From contig NC_077234.1 in assembly GCF_027887165.1 (NCBI RefSeq), forward strand, positions 254,582,973 to 254,646,972: a DNA stretch of 64,000 nucleotides, given 5' to 3'. Position 1 is the first letter of the stretch; every line of letters begins with the position of its first letter. Under the pieces are notes generated by a model. The model did not search any database, had not been told where the DNA came from, and saw only the letters and a list, made by a program, of their open reading frames with translations. Below, in pieces: positions 46,555 through 58,071 of this stretch. This DNA comes from Monodelphis domestica. Lineage: Eukaryota > Chordata > Mammalia > Didelphimorphia > Didelphidae. The position numbers and the translations under genes were made by a program.

Positions 46555-47640
46555 TTCCATGGTCATGCTTACTAACTGTGGGTGTGCCCCAAGGCATGCT
46601 CCTGGTTCCTCTTCTCTCATTCCTCTACACTCTTTCACTTGGTGATCTCATCAACTCCCATTGATTCAAATATAATCTCAATACAGCTGATACTCTTATT
46701 TATGTAGCCCTGACCTCTTTCTGATCTACAGTATCAATTTGCCAGTTCCTTACTTGATATCTTGAATTAAGTATGATATACACACCTCAAATATTCTATG
46801 TACAAAGCAAAATTCATTATCTATCCTCTCAAATTCTCTCCATTTGTCAGCTTTTCTTTTACTTTCAAGAGCACAGACTATCAATTTTGTATTATCGTGA
46901 ACACCTCATTTTAATCACCCCACATATGCAATTTGTTGCATTGTCTTGTATTTAACTTCACATCATCTTTAATATGTATCTGTTTCTCTCTAATCATACA
47001 GTTGCCACTCTGGCATGAACCCACATTACCTTATTTCTGGACTATTGAAAAAGCCTTCTGTTGGTCTCAGTGTCTTAAGTTAATCCCAACTCCAGTCCAC
47101 CCTCAATTCAGCTGTCAAAGTGATCACTCTCTAGCATAGGTCTGTCAAAGTCACATGCCTAAAACAAAATCAATAGACTCTCTTTTCCCCCTGGGATCAA
47201 ATATAAAGACCTTAATTTATTTTTAGACACTGTCACAACTTATTTCTTTTGTATCATTTTTAGTCTTCTTGTCCTTTACTTTCTTCAGTGAAGGTAACAA
47301 TTAGTCTACATGCTATGCCTTGGACATGATATTCTTTCTCTCTCATCTTGTCTTTCCATATGTGAAATGTTTTCTGTCATCACTTTCACCTGGTTTATTC
47401 ATGACATACTTTAGATCCCAACTTCTTTAGAAGTCTTTGTTCCTTCCCTCTGGGACAATATTTTATTTACGCTGTTTGTTTCATATTTCATGTAGTTGTT
47501 TGTATGTTATCCCCTGCATTCAAATGTGAGCCCCATCCCCAATCAAGGACAAAGAACTAATATCTTCCTTTCTTTATTTTCCCATCACTTAGCATAGTGC
47601 CTGACATAAAAGGTACTTAATAAATTAGATCTGACTGAAA
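46555..47640 (+). repeat. LINE-2, about 1.1 kb of the 3' end
   Basis: Several L2 landmarks lie in order: TGTGCCCCAAGGCATGCTCC (46,586), TTGGTGATCTCATCAACTCC (46,640), CATTATCTATCCTCTCAAA (46,814), CTTCTGTTGGTCTCAGTGTC (47,056), TCAAAGTGATCACTCTCTAG (47,115), TCTTTAGAAGTCTTTGTTCC (47,422), and a terminal AGCATAGTGCCTGACATAAA followed by GTACTTAATAAATTA. It is the longest L2 relic here. The frame is fully degenerate. Confidence 0.8.
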
Positions 47641-47644
47641 AAAT

Positions 47645-50037
47645 CTTGTTTTTATTTTCTATTAATTTTCCTCTTTTGTACTATTGATTTTTTGAAAATA
47701 GCTGTAACTTTACATTTGTTTGTATTTCAGTAGGAGGTTGGCCAGATTTTCCCAAATAACTTGATTACAAACTGGACAATAAACCATTGTTTAAAAGCTT
47801 TTATGTTTATCTTTTTAAGGAAGATGTCAATATATTTTTTAGTTTTACTTGCAGTAAAACTTTCAGCAACTGCCATCGCCCCTCAAGTGAATTGATTGAC
47901 TTGGATTCTTAGAAGTATCTGCTTTTGTTGGAAGTGCTACTTTTTGGCAATGGACAATAAAATAAATATTAAGAGAGCACTTGGGACTTTCTCCCACCCA
48001 GGATTCTCTCTTGAGAAAATTTTAACCCATCCAATTGCACTGTGAATCCTCCAAAGAACATAAAAATCCAGACAGATGAACTTGTTCAAATGCAAAAACT
48101 GCTATTGTCATTGACAAAACCACTTCTGTATCTTTGTGTTCTAGGGAAAGGTAGAGTATCTAAATCTGAGCCCAGTTTGTTAGCTACTTTTCCATCAGAA
48201 GCTTACCAGTCCTTTCCATTTCCCCTCCCTCGCCCAACTTTGTACCCTTCTTGAAATCTTCCTCACTATCAATAGCCCAAAATGACTTGACTCTTTATGC
48301 ACTTTCTTTGGATGCATTTATCTCCCCATCTGCTCCTTATTCCCTATCTTACTTTGTGATTAATCTATTAAAATGGTTGTATAATTTCTTTTCACAAACT
48401 GTTAAAATGTATTTAAAGGGCAATCTTAAACAGGAGAAGAATATGGAGGATGGGGAAGATGTTTTGAAATAAGCATAACAAATGTACTTTGGGAGCATTT
48501 TGTATTTTTCCTGGGGATGGAAAGTGGGGAAAATGTTTGGATGTACTTGTAGATTAGTTACAGAATGAGGATTGTCTGCATATATTATATTAATAGGCAT
48601 GTCTGGATTCTTGTATTCAGAGGTCCTATTTGAAGAGCAAATGTACAATTCCCAGTTTTTGGAGGTGTTGGTGCAGGAGACATTTGACTTTTGTGTTTGT
48701 ATCTCCCTTTATAACTGTTGTTCAGACCCATGATTTTTGGGGAAGGCGTGGGAAGGGGATTTGAAATAAAAAATTTTAGAATGCTTTAAAAATTAGTAAT
48801 TATACTTAATAACAATTCCACTTTCAGGGTTGTTTTATTTTTTCTAATCTTCCATGAAACTTGTATCATCATATATGCTTTTTTATTATTGTGATTTCAT
48901 CATTTTGATATCTTATTTATATATGATTTCACTGGGGCAACATTTACAATGAAGACATTCCCTCTACCAATCTAAATTCATTTTTAGCCACTTTTTCTGA
49001 AGGATATGAAAATCAACATTTGAAAATCTTACCTTTTGTGTAATTCTTCACAGTTGTATATGTAAATTAAATGAAAAAGGTGAAAGAATGTAGTTTTTGG
49101 TATATTACCCAATTAAATTCTAATGTGTTACACACTTCTTATTGCCTGTCTGATATATTAGAAGAAAACTTAAATCCTTTCAGGCTCAAATTGTCCTTAA
49201 TTACATGCTAAATTCCTAGATTTCAATCTAGAAATAATTCAGTTTATTAAGGAGTCATCAAACATTCATTTTAGATGCTAGTATTTATTCAGCTTAGTAA
49301 TTGAATGTACTCTACTCTTAACTTTAGATCCAGGAAGTATGAATTAACCTGAACACACAATTATGTCAGACCTTGTATAAACTCGTACTTTCTCACATTG
49401 GCACAGGTTCAATCATTGTTCAAAATGAGTTCTTTAAAACGAAACACTCATTCAAATGGTGGCGTATAACAAGTAAAAATTATCTATGATATGCTCTTTT
49501 CTGGGATTTTTACTTCTAAATGAAAGTTAGATATAATATAGTGTATTAGGCAGGAAGATGCTACATAATCAATAGGACTAATCAATGTGTGGCTACCACA
49601 TTTTAATTATAGTTGTTTTTAATAGAAAATTCATCTTATTGATTTTTTTGAAAATATGACTAAATAAGAAATGATGTGATAAAATATTATAGCATATTTA
49701 CAATTATATAATTAATATAATGACAGATATATTTGTCATAAATAAATTCTATGTTGTACTATTTATAATTATGATAAGTAGTCATAATTATAAATAATTT
49801 TAAATTATATAATAGAAAATATAAATATCCTAAAATGATAAGTAGTATGTAAGTATATGTAATTATTATAGTACATATTATGGCAAAAAATACTTATATG
49901 ATAGTATATTAGTTTAGATTAGATGATATTATACTTGTCATGTCATTGATTTTGTATATTTGTAAGGAAATAGTTTTTAATAATGCTAATTGGAATATAA
50001 ACACATAACACATGTATTAGGCATACTGTATGTACAT
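47645..50037. other. AT-rich non-coding DNA, no gene recognised
   Basis: Frames at 48,042-48,472 show no recognisable domain. Between 49,600 and 50,000 the sequence is extremely A+T-rich, with a 14-bp inverted repeat at 49,761-49,774 and 49,782-49,795. Confidence 0.45.
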
Positions 50038-50328
50038 ATATATAATAGGTTCAATGGCTGAGAGGGCGACTCAGCAAAGCACTGTGGAGTGCTCAGGGCG
50101 TGTTGGAGCACAAAAGACAACAAGGCCATCCAATGCAGCTGAGGAAGTCTCCAGGTGTAATGACTTATCGTGCCAATGGACCCAGGCTTCCAATGCTGAG
50201 AGAGTGGGACTGTCTCTGTGCATCAACTTTTCCACTTAAATTTCCTTCAAGCACAAGTGTCTTTGTGCACACTCATCTACATCACAGATGAAAGGGCACA
50301 AAGACAATCGTCATCCTCGGTTCCCAAG
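50038..50328 (+). repeat. Unclassified repeat-like block, possible LINE 3' end
   Basis: A moderately GC-richer block stands between very AT-rich flanks. It ends GACAATCGTCATCCTCGGTT then CCCAAGAGACTACTACTA, the kind of 3' terminus followed by a short-unit array that I associate with RTE-like LINEs or their SINEs. The 69- and 63-codon frames inside have no recognised domain. The family is unproven. Confidence 0.45.
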
Positions 50329-50392
50329 AGACTACTACTATACTATACTATACTATACTATACTATACTATACTATACTATACTATACTATA
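50329..50392. repeat. (ACTAT)n pentanucleotide microsatellite
   Basis: About eleven nearly perfect ACTAT units lie directly after the repeat block that ends ACTACTACTA. Confidence 0.95.
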
Positions 50393-52504
50393 ATATGTAA
50401 GAATATACATATATTTATTTATGCATGTATATATGTTTATGTGTGTATGTATATGATATTTGGAAACTTCTTATACTTTGAGGCAAAAATAAAAACAATT
50501 TCTACTTATGTTCATTTATCTTTTCCTAGATTATGATTTGTCTTTATTAAAATAATTATATAAATACAAAGCTAATTATCTATTGCAAATAGTTTTCTAG
50601 ACGAATGCAGCTGTGTATAGTAAAGCTACAGTGTCAGCATTGATAGGATAATTTTATGTGCTATCCATGTGTGTGGAATAAGCAGATTAATACTCATTTC
50701 TCATCTCTTTAATTTTTCCCTTGTGGAAATTTAGATAAAATATTTTGAGTAATTATTGACCTTATTATAAAGTCTCTTGAACCTCTGAGAGTGGGACATT
50801 TTCAGTAAACATGATATACACAAACATGGACATATGGAGTATCTCACTAAAGGAAATCTATCTTCCTTTTGAATTTATGGTGGATGTCTTCTATCACATT
50901 GGCAGAGAGACTTTTGCTGAGTATATGTCATTTTAATACCTTGCTTGACAATAATGATTGAAGATTTATTAAACAAATGTATACTAATGTTAGATATATT
51001 AAGACATATAATTTTATCATGTATATCAAAAGCACTTTGTTGTAGATGTTTTTAAGTTTCATTGTTTTTTATTGAAACCAATGGGTGTGTGTTCAAATAT
51101 GTGAAACACTCACATATATTATATGTGCATATGATTCACAGATAATATCATATATTCTATGTATTTTCTAATCTACTATGTTAGCAAAGATATGTAATCT
51201 GATGAAGAATATCACTAAAGAAAGCTAGCCTCATTAAATTTTTTTCTAGAGTGTCCTTAATATACATACATGTTTTTTCTTATAATGCTAAGAAAGTAGA
51301 CATGGTTTGTTATTTTATTGATTTTTTTTTAAATAGCATTATTTCTCATTTATAATAAAATCCATGATTTTTTCAGTCTTCTTGTATACATACTTCATTT
51401 GATGCCAGTGATCAATACTCTTCATTTTTTTTTTTGCTTCCAATATATACTTATTCTCTCCCATTGACCTTCCTTCTTTATTTTTTAGAACACTTTCTAC
51501 TTACTTATATAACACATTAGGATACATCCAAATGAGGAAATTCCATTGTTATTTATGGGAAAATGAATTGTAGATATTTTATAGATTTTTTTCTCATTTC
51601 CTTCTTTTGTCATCCTTCAGTTTTTGAACATTAATAATGTTACAATTTAATTGAATAGGGTATCTTATCAAATTTATTTATACTCATTTTTCTTCATTAC
51701 TACAAATTATTTTATTATTTTTATAAACATGTTTAAATTCAAAACTAATATTGCCATTGGTTGTCATTTCCATCTGCTTAGTAATCAGATAAAAAATTTG
51801 CTAAGGCACTTATAAAGATAATTGATTAGTGTATTTTAAACTTCATTAGGACAATCTCATAGCCTATTCAAATATTTATTTTTTTCATTGATTTCACCAG
51901 TAAAATCATAAACGGCTTATTTAAGTGAGTGAAATTGCAACTCTCTCAATGTATGACATACTTTCTCATTTTTCTTCTTTCTACTAATTTGATAATGACT
52001 TGAATCCCCATATTTGACTAAGTCAGAAATTGCTTCCACAGCAAAAACTGATGTTCACTTCATTTTGTTAAACTATAATCAATTTTTGAGTAATGTTGTT
52101 TAGTACTCACTGTATTAGTGTTCCCCAACTCTCATCTTAAAAGAAAATACACTTAATATAAACACAAGCTTTCTATTTGGCATATAAGCACTCTTTTGCT
52201 CCATATTTCAACTACATTTTTATTAAAGTCACAAAATAGGAAATGATGTCAATTTAATTTTGAAGATATTTTCAAATAGAATTTTTTTTTGCCACCCAAT
52301 TCTCTTGAACAGCAGGTAAAAATAAACTACAATTATTTATAAATTTGTAGTTGATGGGTCAATAATCTGAAAGTGTTTAATTTTTTTGTGATTGGTGCAC
52401 ATTATACCCAATTCCCCCAAATTCCCCCTTTATGCCACTGTCACATAAGGAGAAGGTTATACAAGAATAGGGAACACTTTGTAGGTCTCTTAAAATTAAA
52501 CATA
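50393..52504. other. AT-rich non-coding DNA, nothing recognised
   Basis: No gene or clear repeat was seen. Confidence 0.45.
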
Positions 52505-52612
52505 TGAAAAGTGGACTGGTATAGTGGATAGAGACATGGCTTCCTCGGAGCCAGGAAGACCTGAGTTCAAGGACCATGTCTGAAACATACTGACAGCATG
52601 GCTCTTAGCAAG
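52505..52612 (+). repeat. SINE head (tRNA-related and core), truncated
   Basis: TGGATAGAGACATGGCTTCC, GGAAGACCTGAGTTCAAGGA (B box) and ATGGCTCTTAGCAAGTC are the head and core of an RTE-tailed marsupial SINE. The rest of the element is replaced by a C run. Confidence 0.75.
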
Positions 52613-52631
52613 TCCCCCCCCCCCCCCCCCG
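52613..52631. repeat. Poly-C run
   Basis: About 18 consecutive Cs, followed by G and (TTTTG)n, replace the expected SINE 3' part. Long homopolymers are also common assembly weak points. Confidence 0.9.
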
Positions 52632-53159
52632 TTTTTGTTTTGTTTTGTTTTGTATATGGTATTAAATATAATACACTATAATGTTATAGTTGAAAAATTG
52701 AAAGAATTCTGAATCTGTTATAAAAGGCATCTATGGGTTATATAATTGAAAAAAATATTAAAAAAACCAAATAGATAAACATTCTAATCTTGCCTCTCTC
52801 CCATCATTTTTCTGCATGATGTTGAATGAATTAATTAGAAACCTTTATCATTATCAGATGATTACTATGTACCTAAAATTGTACTCATCCATGAAGACAG
52901 AGATTCAGTTAAGCAAAATTGTTTTTATACTCAAGGGAGCAGGGAGCTGGACAACATATAAAGATGAACTAGAAAGGGAATGAGAGCAACTACAGATATG
53001 AGTAATCTGGTTTGGAAATACATAAGAGGTTATATGATGTGAAGGCCTGTTTTCTGGTAAGATAAGTCAAATTCTCACTTAGAGTCCAACTTCTACTTCC
53101 AATTTCTACATTCTGGTAGCAGGGGGTATAAGGATGGTAAAGAGCATTGCTTGCTGGTA
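52632..53159. other. AT-rich non-coding DNA, nothing recognised
   Basis: A 65-codon - strand frame at 52,990-53,187 has no recognisable motif. Confidence 0.45.
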
Positions 53160-53194
53160 TGAAGGCAACATGTTTGAAAAATAACATAGCTGTA

Positions 53195-53430
53195 GACTAG
53201 TGCCTTAAATTCCTTGAACTTCAGTTTTCTCATTTGCAAAATGAAAGGATTGTGCAAATTGTTCTCAATGAAGCTGACATATAAATATTAACTGAGCTGT
53301 AGTGCTCTGAATTAACATGGTACTCTCCTATATTCTATCTCATTCAATCTTCTTGATAAGCCTGTGAGTTAGATAGTGTAACAATTTTAATTTCCATTTT
53401 ACTAATGAGAATATTGAGAGTCAGAAAAAT
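53195..53430 (+). repeat. MIR-like relics (two pieces)
   Basis: GAACTTCAGTTTTCTCATTT with GCAAAATGAAAGG (53,216-53,250) is the 3' half of a MIR. TCATTCAATCTTCTTGATAA with CCTGTGAGTTAGATAG and TTTCCATTTTACTAATGAG (53,341-53,410) is a second ancient piece. Confidence 0.55.
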
Positions 53431-53470
53431 CTTGATTTTCTAAGTATGATAGCTTGGAGGACTTAATGTA

Positions 53471-53977
53471 ATACAATCAAAACATGAGTAAGTATGTGTT
53501 ACACCTGAAAAATTAAAATTTTAATGAAATTATGTTACAATAAAAGTAAAAGGTTCAAAATAAATTATGGTTAAAAAAAACAAGGTTATATTCCTGCTCA
53601 TTTTTTTGGTACATTAGACCACAGAAGTAAGAACTGTGTTTGGTTCTGGGATATATTGCAAAGCTTGAATATTTTAAGGGGAGCACAAACAACTGAAAAA
53701 TACTAAAATGCTGTTTCAGGAGATGCACTGAAAGAAGTGCAAGTGATTATCTTAAAGAAGAGATTAATCAAATAAATTATAGCAATCCTGAATTATTGAA
53801 GGGTTTTCATGTAGAAGAGGAGTTGGCCTTTTTATCTGTGTTCTAAAGAGTAAAGAATTAGAATTCATAAGTTGAAACTAAAGGGAAATTATTTTTGGAT
53901 TACTATAAGAATAACTTTCTATTTATTAGATATCTATTAAAATATAATGGGGAGCTTTGTGAAGAAGCAAGTTTCCT
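53471..53977. other. AT-rich non-coding DNA, nothing recognised
   Basis: Nothing identified upstream of the next L1 5' end. Confidence 0.4.
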
Positions 53978-55720
53978 GAGGGGTAGAACCAAGATGGCAC
54001 CTGGGTAGCACCAAAAGCTGAAACCTCTCTGACAATCCTTCCAAAACAATTTTTAAAAATACTTCAAAATGACAGGAGTCAAAAACCAACAGCAAGACAG
54101 AGTAAGGGGGTCTCCCTCTAACCACAACTTGAAAGGTAGGCAGAGAGAGTTGATTTTCACAAGATTTTCAAGGGATAAGGGGGAACTAGAAGTAAAATTG
54201 CAAACAGAAGAGTGCTGACCCACCACTCTCCCATTTGATGCACTAGTTTCTGAGCCTGAGTAGAAGACAACTTTGGTATCCCAGGACCCTGCCTATCCCA
54301 CCAACAATAGAGCAGCCTGGACTACAGACCCACTCCATGAAATCCTAGTTCCTGGCACCAGCCCAGGGTGAAGCCTGGAATTCCATAGCACTTGGTCCTT
54401 TCGAGTCTGCACTATAGTGAAGACCTTAGCTCCAGGACAAAATAGATCACAGTGCCAAGACCTGCAAGTCATCAGAAAAGGAGAAAGAATAATCAGTTTT
54501 CAAATTTCACACAAAGGCAAAAAATAAAATGTTAGGAAAATTAGCAAAAACCAAAAGAAACAACTAAGTCTAGAACATGTTTATGGAGACAAAGAATTCA
54601 CCGAATCAACAAGGGACAGTGAGATGCAAGCAACAACATGCAAAACTTCAAAGAAAAATGAAATTAGTCTTTGGCACTTAAAGAACTCAAATGAATTTTA
54701 AAAATCAAATAAGACAAACTGAATAAAATTGGAAAAAGAAATGAAAGTAATGCAAAAATAACAACTTAAAAGGCAAAATTGGTCAAATGGAAAAAGAGGG
54801 ACAAAAATCAATGAGAAATAGAGTTTGGGGTGTTTTTTTTAAATGAAATTGACTTACTGTAAAAAGAGGCAAAAAAAATCCAATAAAGAAAAGACTGCCA
54901 TAAAAAGTAGAATGGACCAAAAGGAAAAGGGGGATCAAAGGTCATAGAAGAAATTCATTATATAAAAATTAGAATTGTTCAAACAGAAGCTAATTATTTC
55001 AGAAGACTTCAATAAATACTAAAACAGAATCAAAAGAATGGAAAAAGGGAATAAAATATATATCTAATTTAAAAAACAACTGACCTCAAAAATAGATCAA
55101 TGAGAAACAATTTAAGATATTGGACCTCCTAAAAGTCACAAACAAGAAAAAAAAAGTCTAAGCAACATATTATAAGAAAAAATCAAAGAAAGCAGCCCTA
55201 ATATTCTTGAACAATAAGGTAAACTAGAATTGCAAATCCACAAACTGCTTGCTACAATAAATCCCTAAATGACAACTCCCAGGAAAGTTATGGCCAAGTT
55301 CAAGAACTCCCAGACCAAGGAGAAAATACTGCAAGCAGCCAGAAAGAAACAATTCAGATATCATGGAACCCCAGTCAAGATTACACAGGATCAGGTAGCT
55401 TCTACATTGATGGACTGTAAGACTTGGAATATGCTATTCCAGAAGGTAAGGGAACTGGGTTTACAACCAATAATCATCTACCCAAGAAAACTGACTACAT
55501 TTGTTCAGGGGAAAGTGTTGTCATTTAATAAAATTGAAGACTTCAAAGCATTCCTAAAGAAAAGACCAGAACTAAAGAGAAAATTTGATATCCAAATACA
55601 AAATTCAAGAGAAGCATAAAAACAATAATAAAAAAGAAAAAAAATAAGTGCTTCAATAAGGTCAAATTGTCTATATTCCTAGATGGAAAGATGATATCTC
55701 TAACTCTTAAGCATATACAT
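53978..55720 (+). mobile_element. Old L1 ('L1-D'), 5' UTR and ORF1
   Basis: It begins near GAGGGGTAGAACCAAGATGG, where ACCAAGATGGC is a YY1-like site. It continues through a 5' UTR (to about 54,550), a degenerate ORF1 with an intact C-terminal piece, and the start of the spacer. The 5' UTR differs from those of L1-A and L1-B, so this is a third promoter type. It is the oldest full 5' end in the window. Confidence 0.8.
55269..55619 (+). pseudogene. L1-D ORF1 C-terminal part, still open
   Basis: A 116-codon frame holds the end of the RRM and the C-terminal domain of ORF1 protein: TPRKVMAKFKNSQTKEKIL, ITQDQVASTLMDCKTWN, LQPIIIYPRKLTTFVQGK and FLKKRPELKRKFDIQ. The matching segments of L1-A and L1-B confirm its identity. 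The coiled coil and N-terminus upstream (54,560-55,268) are broken by stops. An ORF of this length in such an old element is probably chance survival. Confidence 0.85.
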
Positions 55721-56203
55721 TGTAATAGGTAAAATTAAAATTAAGAGCCTGCAAGTAGTTTTAATAACTTTATTACAGCAAAGTAGTAATAGTAAAGAGA
55801 GAGAAAGTTAGGAAAGAGGTAGAGAGTTACTTAGCTTACTACTCTACTGGCCACCATGATTTATTGAAGCTCACCAATGACAAGAGTCTATTCAGGTTCC
55901 TTGTTCCAGCCAGGAGACATGGAACAGGCCCCTGTTCTAACCTTATAAGATCTTTTCTCCACCAACTAACTCTCACACATCACATCTCAGAAACCAACCA
56001 TTCTTTCTTAATTTGCCTGGCACCATCCTGGGGTGCAGCCCCTATGTGATCAGTTTCCTGTCTTATTGGTTACTTGATTCTCTAACTTCCTTTCTCTGAG
56101 AGCCTGTCTATACCTGCACATCTCAGTAGTATTTTACCTTTGGGTCACTGAGAGGTAATGTTAATCAAGGGGACATAATGGAGAAAGAAATTCTCTTCCT
56201 ACA
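55721..56203 (-). mobile_element. Solo LTR in the L1-D spacer, first of three
   Basis: On the - strand it starts TGTAGGAAGAGAATTTC and ends TTTTACCTATTACA. It has a TATA-like GATCTTATAAGG and a poly(A) signal GTAATAAAG. L1 spacer resumes on both sides. The borders could be 3 bp different, and no exact target-site duplication was identified. Confidence 0.65.
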
Positions 56204-56525
56204 ACAGAAATTATAAGAAGTATACATAGACAGAATGTATGGTAGTAAGTTGTTTAAGATGATATGTAAAAAATCTAGAGGTGAAAAAGAGGATTGAATT
56301 AAAGGAAATGGAAAGAGAGAAGTAAAATGAGTTAAATTATATTACTTAAAGAGACACAGGGTGGGGAATACTATTACAATGGAAGGGAAGATTAGGGTGG
56401 CAATAGGTAATACTTAAATCTTATACTTACTGGATTTTGCCCAGAGAGAGAAGAACATCCAGGCTCATTGGGGTTTGGAATCCTATCTTACCATATAGAG
56501 AAGTAGAAGGGGAATAAGAAAGGGT
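56204..56525 (+). mobile_element. L1-D spacer between LTRs
   Basis: The purine-rich spacer continues. Its sequence (GATGATATGTAAAAAA..., AATACTTAAATCTTA..., CCAGGCTCATTGG) is repeated in 58,270-58,570. Confidence 0.7.
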
Positions 56526-56916
56526 GTAAAAACTAAATTAAATTCACAAAATGTTTCTTAGTTTCCATAGAGTTTATTAATATTTACTTGAATAAAAGAC
56601 AGATATAGAGCTATTTAAGCCTATTCTAATCTTATTATAATCCAGCCACATGGCACTCTTCTTTATGGCTCTCTCTCTCCATCACCTTCCTTTCACTGCT
56701 GTGTCCAAGGCAATAGAGAGTGAGAACACTTCATGGAACTACCTCTTTTATATCATCTCCTTTAACCCTGGATCCATAATCTTTTCTTTCCAGGTCAATA
56801 TGCCTAGGTCACTGTGGTGACCCATACTCACATAGTCATGTGTTGTAAAGCTATCATGGGACACAAGTAAGATGACCCCTGTATGTGTTCCTAGGGGAGG
56901 GGGGTTCCCTTCACAA
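56526..56916 (-). mobile_element. Solo LTR in the L1-D spacer, second of three
   Basis: On the - strand it starts TGTGAAGGGAACCCCCC and ends TTTAGTTTTACA. It has GATGATATAAAAGAGG (TATA-like) and ATTAATAAACTC (poly(A) signal). It is a different family from the one at 55,721. The borders fit TG...CA ends. Confidence 0.65.
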
Positions 56917-56993
56917 GTAGGGAGGAGAGTAATATAAAGGATGGAGAAGTTTGGGGTTATTAAAAGACCATACAGAGAAGTAGGGGAATGTGG

Positions 56994-57652
56994 TGAAAAA
57001 AGACCCCTACCTCCTTATACTTGATTGGATTTTAGTGAAAGTGATAGGTTTAAGATAATCAGCATTGTGATTCTAAAGTGACTAGTATAAATTCCACTAT
57101 AATCTTAATACAATCAGTACAATTCATAATTTTACAGGATTTCTAACTTAAGCATAAAAATTTCTTCTAACAGGATATCTATTCCCTTCCTAAGTTTGTA
57201 CTTCCCTTTATCATAAGATGCTGACTATCTGAATCCCATGCCCCAATATGGCTATATGGGAATAGCCATCTCTTCCCCCAGATCAGATGAGAGAGAGGTA
57301 ACAGTCATTTGACTTGACTAAGTCATTAGTCTAATGACTAATATGGGCTTTCCAAAATGAACTAACCAATCATCTTTGTAATTGGGTAACTGTTTCTAAA
57401 TAAAGTCTATATGAAGTTCTGTCTTGTGATCTTGTACGGAAGTATTCATTTTTTTATAAAAACCAGGTCTTGGCCTCTGGGTGTTGTCTCTTGCCAGGGT
57501 CCAACAATGTAATACATGCAAGAGAATGCTTTTTTGGAGGACTTGGCCCTCTTCCAATAAAATCTAACTTCTACGTTGACTTGGAGAAATTTGGCTTTTT
57601 GACTGTATTTATCTAAATTGTCTATATGGAGTCTGTGGGTTTCTATTTCACA
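56994..57652 (+). mobile_element. Solo LTR in the L1-D spacer, third of three
   Basis: It starts TGAAAAAAGACCCCTACC and ends TTCTATTTCACA. A poly(A) signal CTAAATAAAG is at about 57,399 and another CCAATAAAATC at about 57,557, and TTTTTTTATAAAAACC is TATA-like at about 57,454. Spacer sequence continues at 57,655. Its exact left border is uncertain by a few bases. Confidence 0.6.
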
Positions 57653-57654
57653 AC

Positions 57655-57800
57655 AGGAAGAATAAGATGGGAGCTAGTGAAAAGGGGAGTAATATAAGGG
57701 AGGGGGGAGGGAGGAGTGATCAAAAGCAAAGGTATGGAGGGAAATAGTAGAAAGAGAAAGATCAGGATTAAAATTATATTAGACTTGGGACAACTGGCAT
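57655..57800 (+). mobile_element. L1-D spacer, last part
   Basis: GATCAAAAGCAAAGGTATGG matches GATTAAAAGCAAAACACTA of the second spacer copy near 58,750. Confidence 0.6.
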
Positions 57801-58071
57801 GCACATGTGTATATATACACACGTTTACACATATACAAATATATGTATGCAAATAAATGTTCTCAAATATATTAAACTCCTCCCCCTTTTGTGGGGAAAA
57901 ATAAAGCCAGAAAGTAGAATACAGCAGATATCCAACTTTTCCAAAACTCTGCCTGGTGATTCTGAATCCTTGGAATTATCAATTAACTTTTCTCCTCCTA
58001 TGTAGCTAGAATATAATTCTATTTTTATGATACCCCATAATATATCTTTGTAAAGCTTAGAAACTTAATTT
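57801..58071. other. Short stretch between the L1 copies
   Basis: It contains a (TA/CA)-rich segment (57,800-57,850) and AT-rich sequence. Nothing was recognised. Confidence 0.4.

Noticed and set aside
46426..46638. 70-codon - strand frame as a gene
   Set aside because: It overlaps an L2/CR1 relic on the other strand and has no recognised motif.
49600..50030. Replication origin or regulatory AT-rich element
   Set aside because: Only AT-richness and a 14-bp inverted repeat support it; this is common in intergenic DNA.
50329..50392. CRISPR-like array
   Set aside because: It is a pentanucleotide microsatellite with no spacers, in a vertebrate genome.
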